The translations under genes were made by a program, and so were the position numbers. Below, in pieces: positions 41,414 through 50,105 of a stretch of DNA of 50,248 bases. The stretch is from Bacillus sp. AFS037270. Its GTDB lineage: Bacteria > Bacillota > Bacilli > Bacillales_B > DSM-18226. Below the pieces are notes generated by a model. It had not been told where the DNA came from. It did no database searches and worked only from the letters and a program-made list of their open reading frames with translations. Location: assembly GCF_002585305.1 (NCBI RefSeq), contig NZ_NUNF01000033.1, positions 84,121 through 134,368 of the forward strand, read 5' to 3'. Position 1 is the stretch's first letter. Each line of letters opens with the position of its first letter.

Positions 41414-42442
41414 TTAACTAATATCGTCCAATTTTAAAATCATTTCTTTTTCAAGATGACTTGCACGGATACCAAACCGTGGCTTTAATGGACGAATCTT
41501 CTCCCCTAATAAGATCTTAATAGCGATGTACGGAAAATTAATCCCAGAAAGACAGCTGAAATGCAGGCCTCCGCTCATCCGCGGATTGATCTCGAGCAGC
41601 TTCGGCACCCCCCTGCTGTATTTCACCTGAATATTAAATACATATGGTAATCGATACTCCTGGTGAAACTTGTGCGCCAAATCAATCAGCTCGACACTTT
41701 CTACAAGTTCCCGGACACGTCCATCCCCTTTCATCCTCGGAATGGCTGCGTACAATTGGTCCTGTGATGCCACGCAATCAATACTATATTCTCTGCCTTC
41801 TAAATACTCCAACAACATTAAATCAGGAAATGTCTCCTGCTGCGCTAGGATCTCGCAGGCATGATCATATGAGATTCGATAACCGCCCCCGCTGTGGAAA
41901 AGATGATGGATGGACTCCATTTCTTCCTTGATGACCCGAAAACCCATTGCTCCTTCCCCAATTGCTGGTTTAAAGCAAGCCGTGTGCCCCTTTTCTTTAA
42001 GCGATGTGTAAGCCAGCTTAAAATCATTAATATTATTAACGACATAATAATCCGGGATTGAAAAAATGGGAGCTCCATTTGTTAAGGTTTGATAGGCAGC
42101 TGCCTTGTTATCCATGGTTTCCATTAGGGCTGCATCAGGACAAACTAGGACCTTCACTCCTATCTCCGCAAATTCCGCCAATCGCTTTGAAATCAGCACA
42201 TTTTCTTTACGGGGTATAAAAATATCAATTCCGTGTTTTTGGCAAAAATCAAGACAGAATTCAATATATTCATCCCCTGAAATGTCAGGTTCAACAAAGG
42301 CATAATCACAATTTTGTAAATATAGAGCATCTTTATTCGGGCTTGTTCCATAAATCGTAAATTTCCGATGGTCTTCATTATCGCGAATCATATCCATATA
42401 ATGCGTAACTGTGGTAAACCATCGATTAAACCAAATCTTCAT
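41414..42442 (-). CDS. ATP-grasp domain protein
   Basis: The 342-residue enzyme has a pre-ATP-grasp Rossmann part (FTIYGTSPNKDALYLQNCDY), then the ATP-grasp core: ACFKPAIGEGAMGFRVIK, LLEYLEGREYSIDCV and the metal site KLLEINPRMSGGLHF. Such enzymes ligate a carboxylate to an amine or thiol using ATP. The substrate is unknown. ATP-grasp genes of this group often accompany TerD proteins, one of which lies nearby. It is a single gene between convergent and co-directional neighbours. Confidence 0.82.
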   Translation of the reverse strand: MKIWFNRWFTTVTHYMDMIRDNEDHRKFTIYGTSPNKDALYLQNCDYAFVEPDISGDEYIEFCLDFCQKHGIDIFIPRKENVLISKRLAEFAEIGVKVLVCPDAALMETMDNKAAAYQTLTNGAPIFSIPDYYVVNNINDFKLAYTSLKEKGHTACFKPAIGEGAMGFRVIKEEMESIHHLFHSGGGYRISYDHACEILAQQETFPDLMLLEYLEGREYSIDCVASQDQLYAAIPRMKGDGRVRELVESVELIDLAHKFHQEYRLPYVFNIQVKYSRGVPKLLEINPRMSGGLHFSCLSGINFPYIAIKILLGEKIRPLKPRFGIRASHLEKEMILKLDDIS

Positions 42443-42516
42443 TGTAAACCTCTCTTACATTAAAATTGACCTTTCCATTATGGACAAAGAGAAAACATTT
42501 TATAATTAATTTCTGC

Positions 42517-42552
42517 AAAAAAAAATGTTCTCGCCATTAGCAAGAACATTTT
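42517..42552 (-). terminator. Terminator after the flavodoxin gene
   Basis: AAAATGTTCT / AGAACATTTT stem with an 11-base loop, and A residues on the plus strand that give a T tract on the minus strand. Confidence 0.8.
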
Positions 42553-42576
42553 CTATCAAGAATCGGCTTCAAAAAT

Positions 42577-43071
42577 CTATACCATCATCTTCAAATTATT
42601 AAACCGTGAAGCAAATTCCCTTATGGCTTCCAAATCCAATTTGTACTGATCAGTTGTAATCCCATCCACCTTTTTCACCACTTGTCTTTCAAAAAAATTC
42701 ATTTCCGATACAAGGAATTCGCCGCCAAAAAGACCAAGGGCTGCTGAATTCTTCCGCAAATCCTGCGGATAGGCATTGTTAAATTGCTCCACGGCCAATT
42801 CGCCCTCACGCATACAAACTAGGAATAGACCAAGTTCCTTGTCTACTAGTTTATCATGATAGGTTTGAATAAACTTTTTAATTCTTCGTTGAATCATGCC
42901 GGCATGAATCGAACCGCCTATGATAACGGTATCATAATTTTCTAAATCAATAATATTGTTATCCTTCTTTAAATCTACCGATACCACTTCTCCTGCAAGA
43001 TAATCGCTTAAAATTCCAACCACTTTTTCAGTAGTCCCATGGGACGAGCAATAAACAATTAAACTTTTCAT
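42577..43071 (-). CDS. Flavodoxin-domain protein
   Basis: The 164-residue protein begins MKSLIVYCSSHGTTEKVVGI, the FMN phosphate-binding loop of flavodoxins, and has TVIIGGSIHAGMIQRRIKKF, which resembles menaquinone-dependent protoporphyrinogen oxidase HemG and related flavodoxin-domain proteins. The role here is unknown; HemG itself is not expected in a Bacillus with HemY. ATG at 43071 follows GGAGGG by nine bases. It does not overlap the divergent PhoD-like gene. Confidence 0.8.
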   Translation of the reverse strand: MKSLIVYCSSHGTTEKVVGILSDYLAGEVVSVDLKKDNNIIDLENYDTVIIGGSIHAGMIQRRIKKFIQTYHDKLVDKELGLFLVCMREGELAVEQFNNAYPQDLRKNSAALGLFGGEFLVSEMNFFERQVVKKVDGITTDQYKLDLEAIREFASRFNNLKMMV

Positions 43072-43208
43072 GAGTATTAGCCCTCCTTTTATTAACAAGA
43101 AAACAGACGTTATGACATGCTGGAACCAAGATGCGAATATACTAATCTCATTATAAATCCTATAAGGCCAAATGCTCGTAAAAATAGTGGCAATATTATT
43201 ACAGAAAT

Positions 43209-43221
43209 GGTGCCTGTCACC
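43209..43221. repeat. GGTGCCTGTCACC repeat
   Basis: One copy of the dispersed near-palindrome, flanked by AAAT and ATTT, 28 bases before the PhoD-like gene. Confidence 0.75.
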
Positions 43222-43248
43222 ATTTACAATCTGAGGAGGTGATTTAAG

Positions 43249-45336
43249 ATGGGGTTGATACAATTTCCGTTTGTTTTAGCTGGACCGATTGTGCGGAGGG
43301 TGGAGCGTGGTCAGATTTTTATTTGGGTGGCGACAAGCAGGCGGACTAAAATTGAAGCCAGCCTTTATGAAGTTGAAAATTTAAGCAATCAACCATCATT
43401 CGATTATCATCTGTTGGAAACCGAATCAGAAACCACGACGATAAGAGCTGGAAAACAGTTTTACCTTCATTTAATCAAAGTTACGCCCACTCTCGGCCAC
43501 TTTCCGACGAAAACCCTAATTGGCTATAACTTGCAATTTACTCGTGACAGTGATTCCATATCGTATGATTTACAAAGTCTTCACTACCTATCCCCTAATA
43601 ATCCACACTCAATTGTATACGGAAACCTAAAATATCCTGCCTTCATCATAAAAAATGAGAGCAGTCAAAGTAATATCCTATACGGTTCCTGCCGTAAGCT
43701 TCATGGCGAAGGGCTGGATACACTCGCTTTAGCTGATCAAATTCTAGAAAAAGAATATCAAAATACGAACTCCCGCCCTGATGCCCTGTTCCTAATGGGA
43801 GACCAAATCTATGCCGATGATGTCGCCGACCCGCTTATCCTAGCGATATCCACCATCAGCAGAGAATTAATTGGTCATAAAGAACCACTAACCAAACAGG
43901 ATATAAGGCTTGGTCAAGAGCCCTATTTTACCGCTCTAACTCAAATCAACGGTAGACAATTTATTATGGAAAACATTGCTCAATTTACATCCTCTCAATC
44001 CCACAATCATTTAATTGAACTCGGCGAATTTGCGGCGATGTACCTCTTGTCTTGGAATCCCGAACTTTGGGCAGTTCTTCAGAACCAGCAATTGCTGCCG
44101 TCTTTTGAGGAAGCAGAAGAACAACAGCTCATCCATTTCACCTTTCCTAATAACAATAACTATAAAAAAGAGCATAAATTAGAACGGGAAAAGCTGAGGG
44201 AACGCTACCTTGAGCAGCAGGAGGAACTGATTACCCTTCAGGAATCGCTTACCCGTGTAAGAAGATTGCTGGCCAATATTCCAACCTACATGATCTTTGA
44301 TGACCATGATATTACGGATGACTGGAATCTTTCAGCCGAGTGGAAAATGACCGTCAACAACACTCCAATGGGGAAACATGTGGTCGCCAACGGCCTTTGT
44401 GCCTATTGGCTTTTCCAGGGCTGGGGAAATGAGCCTGATACCTTTGACAGTACTTTTATGAGCACCATGGCATCCTATCTTAAACTGTTACGCCGGGGTT
44501 ACACGCATCGAAAGTATTATGAAAAATGGCTAGAAATGCTCTGGAATTTCAATTCATGGCATTATGTTGCCCCCACCCACCCCAAGGCTGTTTTTCTTGA
44601 TACCCGGACAATGCGCGACTATGATACCGCCCCAAAGCCGATTAAATTTGGTCATATTATGAAAGAAAGTGAGGGCTGTCCACAGCTATTAAACCAAACC
44701 GGATGGTCGCTCATCACTTCGAAGCTCGAGAGCAGCGGCTGGAAAAAAAAGAGCCCATTAATTGTTGTTTCCGCTACTCCCGTTTATGGAATGGGACTAA
44801 TCGAATCCTTTTTACATGGTTTTATTAACCCCTTTCAAGTGATCGGCGTGAAAGTTCAAACCTCGTTTGATTTTGAAGCTTGGAAATATAATGGCAAAGG
44901 ATTTACAGAATTTTTGACTCATACCTCCACTTGGAATCCATCATCGCTCATTATTTTATCAGGCGATGTCCATTACGCCTCGGCAGTAAAATCAACCGTG
45001 ACTTTCGACAACGAAAAAACACTCCCGATCTTTCAATTCACTAGCAGCCCTTTTAAAAATATGAGCTTTTCCGGAGTCTGGGGATTATTAATGAAAATGG
45101 TTATCGCCATCAACGCTTACAGCAGAAAAAGAGGCGACATTTACCGAGTCTGTACGCCTGATTACACCATCACCCAAACCAACTCCTGTACAGAGCTTAC
45201 GCAATTTTTATGGAAGGATCAACTTCGCTATCAATCAATTGAAAAAAGCTCTATCATTGAAACAACCAATAATCTCGGCCTTGTTTCTTTTTCACAAGAT
45301 ACAATCCAAAACAAGCTCTTTAAAAAAATAACGTGA
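43249..45336 (+). CDS. PhoD-like metallophosphatase family protein
   Basis: The 695-residue protein has the calcineurin-fold motifs of PhoD: LFLMGDQIYADD near 180-190, YMIFDDHDITDDW near 350 and IILSGDVHYAS near 565. An N-terminal Fn3-like strand region (AGPIVRRVERGQIFIWVATS) precedes them. No Tat signal peptide or membrane anchor is seen, unlike secreted PhoD, so it is probably cytoplasmic. A coiled-coil insertion (KLEREKLRERYLEQQEELIT) lies just before the second motif. Substrate unknown. GAGGAGG precedes the ATG. Confidence 0.82.
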   Translation: MGLIQFPFVLAGPIVRRVERGQIFIWVATSRRTKIEASLYEVENLSNQPSFDYHLLETESETTTIRAGKQFYLHLIKVTPTLGHFPTKTLIGYNLQFTRDSDSISYDLQSLHYLSPNNPHSIVYGNLKYPAFIIKNESSQSNILYGSCRKLHGEGLDTLALADQILEKEYQNTNSRPDALFLMGDQIYADDVADPLILAISTISRELIGHKEPLTKQDIRLGQEPYFTALTQINGRQFIMENIAQFTSSQSHNHLIELGEFAAMYLLSWNPELWAVLQNQQLLPSFEEAEEQQLIHFTFPNNNNYKKEHKLEREKLRERYLEQQEELITLQESLTRVRRLLANIPTYMIFDDHDITDDWNLSAEWKMTVNNTPMGKHVVANGLCAYWLFQGWGNEPDTFDSTFMSTMASYLKLLRRGYTHRKYYEKWLEMLWNFNSWHYVAPTHPKAVFLDTRTMRDYDTAPKPIKFGHIMKESEGCPQLLNQTGWSLITSKLESSGWKKKSPLIVVSATPVYGMGLIESFLHGFINPFQVIGVKVQTSFDFEAWKYNGKGFTEFLTHTSTWNPSSLIILSGDVHYASAVKSTVTFDNEKTLPIFQFTSSPFKNMSFSGVWGLLMKMVIAINAYSRKRGDIYRVCTPDYTITQTNSCTELTQFLWKDQLRYQSIEKSSIIETTNNLGLVSFSQDTIQNKLFKKIT

Positions 45337-45358
45337 AGGTCAGCATTGACCTTCACGT
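45331..45358. terminator. Bidirectional terminator
   Basis: ACGTGAAGGTCA / TGACCTTCACGT, a perfect 12-bp stem with a 4-base loop, overlaps both the stop of the PhoD-like gene and the end of the convergent esterase gene. Confidence 0.85.
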
Positions 45359-46267
45359 TTGGATAATCCGCTTGATAAATTGGCCGATTTCCTTAGTTGC
45401 CCTTCTAGCCTCAGGCAAGTGATCACCACTAATTTGCCATACATGCCACATGCCATCCCATGCCTTAAATGATACCTTCACACCTGCAGCCTTTGCTTTA
45501 ATGGCGAGCGATACGGCATCACTTTGCAAAATTTCATGCGTCCCTGATTGAATCATGATGGGCGGCAATCCGGTTAGGTCTGCAAATACAGGTGAAATCA
45601 GCGGATGGTCAAGAGATTCCGTCCCAGCATACATTCGGGCCGCTTCCTTTACAGCCCTTACACTTAAATAAGGATCCACTTCTCCATTTTTTTGATAACT
45701 TTCCCCGCTGCTGGTTAAATCAACCCATGGAGATAGACAAACGATCCCAGCCGGAAGCGGTTCATTTTGATCTCTTAAGACTAGTGCCGTTGCTAGACAC
45801 AAGCCTCCTCCGGCCGAATCGCCTGCAAAAATAATGTCCTTACCTGCATAACCCTGCTTCAACAGCCATTGATAAACGTTAACAGCATCTTCTATCGCAG
45901 CCGGAAAAGGATGTTCGGGTGCCAAGCGGTACTCAGGGAACAACACCTTCATACCAGCTTGTTTCCCAATTCTAGCAGCAAGCGGCCGATGCGTGTTCGC
46001 AGAACAAAGCGCATAACCACCACCATGAAGATAAAGAATTACCTTATCCGGCAAAGTAGTGCCCGTCGTTAACCATTCTGCATATAACCCTTCTAATTTC
46101 AGCGGGACTACCTGACAGGTTTTCGGGAGCCTGCCGATTTTACTGGCAGCAGTATCCAGCATCTCCCGCTGTTCCTCTATACCTTTTTGGCGAACGCCTT
46201 TTTTGACGGCCCGTTTCACCGAGAGCTTAATTGCTTTTTCAAAAAAATAACTTTGGAAACTTGGCAT
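45353..46267 (-). CDS. Alpha/beta hydrolase, HSL-type acetyl esterase
   Basis: The 304-residue enzyme has the oxyanion motif LYLHGGGYALCSANTHRPLA, the nucleophile elbow IFAGDSAGGGLC (Ser), Asp in EVDPYL/TLLP-type region and a C-terminal WDGMWHVWQ with the catalytic His. These mark hormone-sensitive-lipase family esterases that act on short acyl esters. No signal peptide. ATG at 46267 is preceded by GAGGTGGAG; the ATG seven codons upstream overlaps that site. Confidence 0.88.
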   Translation of the reverse strand: MPSFQSYFFEKAIKLSVKRAVKKGVRQKGIEEQREMLDTAASKIGRLPKTCQVVPLKLEGLYAEWLTTGTTLPDKVILYLHGGGYALCSANTHRPLAARIGKQAGMKVLFPEYRLAPEHPFPAAIEDAVNVYQWLLKQGYAGKDIIFAGDSAGGGLCLATALVLRDQNEPLPAGIVCLSPWVDLTSSGESYQKNGEVDPYLSVRAVKEAARMYAGTESLDHPLISPVFADLTGLPPIMIQSGTHEILQSDAVSLAIKAKAAGVKVSFKAWDGMWHVWQISGDHLPEARRATKEIGQFIKRIIQT

Positions 46268-46433
46268 GATTCCACTCCACCTCTTCATCCAATATCTGCT
46301 AATTTCATTATACTAAAAAAGAATAATCTTGAGGCATACATTCAGTAAATCCAACTAATTTTCGAATATTTTGTAAATAAACTGTAACAATTGATCCTGC
46401 CTATAGTACAATTAAGTCAACAGGAGGTGTTCT

Positions 46434-47756
46434 ATGAACCGTCTCACCGAGCATTTAATCATTATTTCCTTTGACTGTCTTTCGGCTTTAGACCTTCCCA
46501 TCCTTAAAGAACTGCCACACTTTCAAACCATTCTTACCAACGGGGCACTCGTGGAACGTGTCGAATCCATTTATCCTTCCGTCACCTATCCTTGTCATGC
46601 GACGATCGTTACTGGAAACTATCCAAACCGGCACGGGGTCATCAATAATACCCTCCTCCAGCCTGGTAAAGCGTCACCAGATTGGAACTGGTACCGAAAA
46701 TGTATCCGGGGTACGACCCTTTATGATGAAGTAAAAAAGGCCAACATGACAACCGCGGCCCTGTTATGGCCCGTCACAGCAAAAGCTGACATAAACTACA
46801 ACATGCCGGAAATCTTCGCTAACCGAGCATGGCAGAATCAAATACTAGTTTCCTTACTGAACGGAACGCCCCGCTTTCAATGGAAGATGAACAAACGCTA
46901 CGGTCATATCCGCAAAGGTATTCAGCAGCCGGAATTGGATGATTTTGTCCTGGAGGCAGCTGTCGATACGATAAAATCTAAGAAACCTAACCTATTATTG
47001 GTCCACTTTACCGATTTAGATACACAGCGCCATGAACATGGTTTTTCTTCAGAAGAAGCCATACTCTCCATTCATCGTCATAATCAACGTCTTGGGAGAA
47101 TACTCGAAGCTTTAAAAGAAGCTCAGATCCTTGAACAATCCACCATCATCGCTTTAGGCGATCACAGTGCACTTGACGAACAGAAGGCGATTAACCTCAA
47201 TGTCCTTTTTACTAAACAAAACTTAATTACTACAAACGCATCCGGAAAACTAATAGATTGGAAGGCCTACTGTAAAAGTTGTGATGGCTCCGCATATATT
47301 TATCTTAAAGATCCTGAAGATGTGGACACTTTTAAAACGGTTCGCAATCTCTTAAATTTACTATTGGAGGAACCGGACTTTGGGATTGAGAAATTCATTA
47401 CCGGAGAAGAAGCAGCAGCAAGAGGAGCAGATCCTGCCTGTGCCTTTATGATTGAAGCAAGTCGTGGATTTTTCTTTTTAGAAGACTACACGGGGGAGTT
47501 GATCAAACCCATTACAACAGAGGATGCTAGGGCAGATAAAAAATATACGTTTGCCTGCCATGGCTATTCACCCGAAAAAGAAAACTATGGAACAATTTTG
47601 ATGGCAGCCGGGAAAGGAATTCAGCAGGTCACCTTGCCGTCCATCCGTCTCATCGATGAAGGCCCCACATTTGCTAGACTTCTGGGTGTCAGCTTAGGAA
47701 ATACCGATGGAGAAGTGATTGAAGAGTTGTTAACTTTAAAGGAGGAAGTTACATGA
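46434..47756 (+). CDS. Alkaline phosphatase superfamily hydrolase (nucleotide pyrophosphatase/phosphodiesterase type)
   Basis: The 440-residue protein follows the metal-site pattern of the superfamily: IISFDCLS (Asp14), YPSVTYPCHATIVTGNYPNR (nucleophile Thr51), LVHFTDLDTQRHEHGF, IALGDHSALDE and FACHGYSPEKEN. It hydrolyses phosphodiester or pyrophosphate bonds of an unknown substrate and has no signal peptide. AGGAGG precedes the ATG by six bases. The stop overlaps the next gene, an MFS transporter, by four bases, so the two probably share one pathway. Confidence 0.87.
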   Translation: MNRLTEHLIIISFDCLSALDLPILKELPHFQTILTNGALVERVESIYPSVTYPCHATIVTGNYPNRHGVINNTLLQPGKASPDWNWYRKCIRGTTLYDEVKKANMTTAALLWPVTAKADINYNMPEIFANRAWQNQILVSLLNGTPRFQWKMNKRYGHIRKGIQQPELDDFVLEAAVDTIKSKKPNLLLVHFTDLDTQRHEHGFSSEEAILSIHRHNQRLGRILEALKEAQILEQSTIIALGDHSALDEQKAINLNVLFTKQNLITTNASGKLIDWKAYCKSCDGSAYIYLKDPEDVDTFKTVRNLLNLLLEEPDFGIEKFITGEEAAARGADPACAFMIEASRGFFFLEDYTGELIKPITTEDARADKKYTFACHGYSPEKENYGTILMAAGKGIQQVTLPSIRLIDEGPTFARLLGVSLGNTDGEVIEELLTLKEEVT

Positions 47757-49027
47757 GTCGGATGACGAAGCAAGAAAAGAGCTGGGTTTTTTATGATTGG
47801 GCAAACTCTGCTTATTCCATCCTGATTACCACTGCCATCTTTCCGTTATATTTCAAGGCAGCAGCAAAGGAAGCAGGAATTGCCGCTTCTACCTCTACGG
47901 CCTACTGGGGTTATGCCAATTCGTTAGCCACTCTGTTAATCTCTCTTTGCGCCCCTATTTTAGGTAGCATCGCCGATTTCAAGGGCTTCAAAAAACGATT
48001 CTTTACCTTTTTCTTTGCACTCGGAATTATCTTCACCCTATTACTTGCCGTTGTTCCTAGTAACCAGTGGCTGATTCTCTTAATCTGTTATATGGTGACT
48101 GTCATTGGTTTTGGCGGAACCAATATTTTCTACGATGCCTTTCTTGTCGATGTCACGACTGAAGACCGAATGAATCAAGTTTCCTCTAAAGGCTATGCAA
48201 TGGGCTATATCGGCAGTACGATCCCGTTTATATTAGGAATAGCGCTTATCATTTTATCGCAGCAAGGTATCCTTCCAATCTCTGTTACGGTCGCAAGTCA
48301 AGCAGCATTTGCTATCACTGCTGTATGGTGGGGGTTATTTACAATTCCGATGTTGAAAAACGTCAAGCAGATTTATTATAAGGAACGCGTCTCGAATCCA
48401 GTTACCAATGGGTTTCGACAGCTTTTTTTAACCTTTAAAAAAATAAGACTTTTCCGTCCACTCTTTTTATTTTTAGTTGCGTATTTCTTCTACATTGATG
48501 GCGTTAATACCATTATTACGATGTCTACTGCCTATGGCTCTGATCTTGGTATCTCCTCAACCAATCTCTTAATCATCTTGTTTGCGACGCAAGTGGTGGC
48601 CGCACCGTTTGCGGTGCTATATGGAAAACTGGCTGACCGGTTTAAGGGGAAAACGATGCTGTTAGTGGGAATCTTTGTTTATATCGTAATATGTTTTTAT
48701 GCTTATTTTTTAAAAACCACTCTGGATTTTTGGATTCTCGCCATGCTAGTCGCCTCCTCACAGGGAGGGATTCAGGCATTAAGCCGTTCCTATTTTGCTA
48801 AACTGGTCCCAAAGGAAAGTGCCAACGAATTCTTTGGGTTCTATAGTATTTTTTATAAGTTTGCGGCGATCTTAGGTCCATTTCTAGTCGGATTAACGGC
48901 CCAAATAACCGGGAATACCAATAGCGGTGTTTTTAGCTTAATTGTATTGTTTATAATCGGCGGCCTGCTTCTGATCAGGGTTCCGGAGCATGAGGCGATT
49001 ATCAAATCAAATTCATTTTCACAATAA
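47753..49027 (+). CDS. UMF1-type MFS transporter (Atg22-like)
   Basis: The 424-residue protein has twelve helices and the UMF1/Atg22 signature SWVFYDWANSAYSILITTAI at the N terminus, followed by ADFKGFKKRFFTFFFALGII and the acidic DGVNTIITMSTAYGSDLG in the second half. Relatives include proposed exporters of amino acids or glycerophosphodiesters in other organisms; the substrate here is unknown. It overlaps the upstream hydrolase by four bases and has AAAGGAGG before the ATG. A strong terminator follows. Confidence 0.87.
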   Translation: MSRMTKQEKSWVFYDWANSAYSILITTAIFPLYFKAAAKEAGIAASTSTAYWGYANSLATLLISLCAPILGSIADFKGFKKRFFTFFFALGIIFTLLLAVVPSNQWLILLICYMVTVIGFGGTNIFYDAFLVDVTTEDRMNQVSSKGYAMGYIGSTIPFILGIALIILSQQGILPISVTVASQAAFAITAVWWGLFTIPMLKNVKQIYYKERVSNPVTNGFRQLFLTFKKIRLFRPLFLFLVAYFFYIDGVNTIITMSTAYGSDLGISSTNLLIILFATQVVAAPFAVLYGKLADRFKGKTMLLVGIFVYIVICFYAYFLKTTLDFWILAMLVASSQGGIQALSRSYFAKLVPKESANEFFGFYSIFYKFAAILGPFLVGLTAQITGNTNSGVFSLIVLFIIGGLLLIRVPEHEAIIKSNSFSQ

Positions 49028-49041
49028 ATTTATATTTGAAA

Positions 49042-49080
49042 AAACAGTGCGATTTGCGGGTGAAATCGCACTGTTTTTTA
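49042..49080 (+). terminator. Terminator after the hydrolase-transporter operon
   Basis: ACAGTGCGATTT / AAATCGCACTGT, a perfect 12-bp stem with a 7-base loop, followed by TTTTTTATTTT. Confidence 0.9.
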
Positions 49081-49100
49081 TTTTGCTAACTTAGTGTTTA

Positions 49101-49541
49101 CTATAATAATTCCCTAAGCTCATTGGACATATGTTCTACTAGCTCAGGCCTTCCATGAAACTGGGCCGGAGTATTCTGAAACAGTTTAATCCGCCAGTCT
49201 CCATCAATTTTAATAGCAACAAGCGTGTGATGCGTGTTTACATTTGGATTAATATCTGATTGTCCTGGAGGGAGCATACCAGCAATTGCGCGCAATATAG
49301 CTATATCTGGACTCAGAAAATGCAGATTTTTTACTTTGCTTATGAAGCGAGCTGTTGGATGGTGTTCAAAGATTGGTTTAAGATGCGAAAATATTTCCTC
49401 ACTTCCAACTGATAGACTCCCATCGAACCCAATCATCTCACCATTATCTGTAAATAACTCGGCCATTCCACGAGCACTGCGAATATTCCAAGCCTCTAAC
49501 AGCTGTCTATAAATTCCTTCTACTTCTACGATTTGTTCCAT
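49101..49541 (-). CDS. SgcJ/EcaC-type SnoaL-like (NTF2 fold) protein
   Basis: The 146-residue protein has the cone-shaped NTF2 pattern: an N-terminal helix (VEGIYRQLLEAWNIRSARGM), AELFTDNGEMIGFDG, GSEEIFSHLKPIFEHHPT, and DIAILRAIAGMLPPG, VNTHHTLVAIKIDGDWRIKL strands. This is the SgcJ/EcaC/DUF4440 group, whose members have varied or unknown functions. ATG at 49541 has GAGGAG nine bases upstream. It is divergent from the VOC gene, with shared palindromes between them. Confidence 0.8.
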   Translation of the reverse strand: MEQIVEVEGIYRQLLEAWNIRSARGMAELFTDNGEMIGFDGSLSVGSEEIFSHLKPIFEHHPTARFISKVKNLHFLSPDIAILRAIAGMLPPGQSDINPNVNTHHTLVAIKIDGDWRIKLFQNTPAQFHGRPELVEHMSNELRELL

Positions 49542-49595
49542 AAGTATACACTCCTCTTTGACTCTATTATTAATCGTAAAACAATTTGAGACCTT

Positions 49596-49657
49596 GTTCA
49601 AATTTATTGTATATAGAACTAATGTTCTGTTATAATAAAAGTATAACATCTTTGTTC
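49596..49657. promoter_or_regulatory. Divergent promoter region with repeated AGAAC/GTTCT half-sites
   Basis: AGAAC-TAAT-GTTCT (49615-49628) is a perfect inverted repeat just ahead of TATAAT (49631-49636, plus strand; TTGTAT 18 bases upstream). Further GTTC half-sites lie at about 49595 and 49653. The layout fits one regulator controlling the SnoaL-like and VOC genes. Confidence 0.5.
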
Positions 49658-49700
49658 TAGGAAAATACATAAAACATGGAAAAATAAAGGAGTCGAATTT

Positions 49701-50105
49701 ATGATTACACCATATTTAATGTTTAACAGAGAATGTGATGAGGCGTTTAAAATGTATCAAAAGGCCTTTGTTGGAGAAGTCGTATCCATGCAGAAATATG
49801 GGGACATGCCTCCAAATCCTGAATTTCCTGTGTCTGACAGCGAAAAAGACCTTGTTTTACATGCTCAATTGAAATTAACAGAATCAGGCTTTATTTATGG
49901 TTCAGATTCAAATCGAGACTTACCAGACGGTGCGAAAGTGTCGATCAGCGTGGAGCTTAACTCGGAAGATCGTGCTTTGAAAGCATGGGAAATCCTTAAA
50001 GAAGGCGGATCCATTTATATGGACCTGCAACCAACGTTTTTTGCCAAGCTGCACGGTTCTGTACAGGACAAATATGGTGTGACTTGGATGTTTACAGTCA
50101 GCTAA
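49701..50105 (+). CDS. VOC family protein, PhnB-like
   Basis: The 134-residue glyoxalase/bleomycin-resistance fold protein begins MITPYLMFNRECDEAFKMYQ, then KAFVGEV, the start seen in PhnB and 3-demethylubiquinone methyltransferase-like VOC proteins. It also has FIYGSDSNRDLPDGA and ends DKYGVTWMFTVS. The family acts on small molecules through a metal site, but function cannot be fixed from sequence. AAGGAG precedes the ATG. It probably shares regulation with the divergent SnoaL-like gene. Confidence 0.88.
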   Translation: MITPYLMFNRECDEAFKMYQKAFVGEVVSMQKYGDMPPNPEFPVSDSEKDLVLHAQLKLTESGFIYGSDSNRDLPDGAKVSISVELNSEDRALKAWEILKEGGSIYMDLQPTFFAKLHGSVQDKYGVTWMFTVS

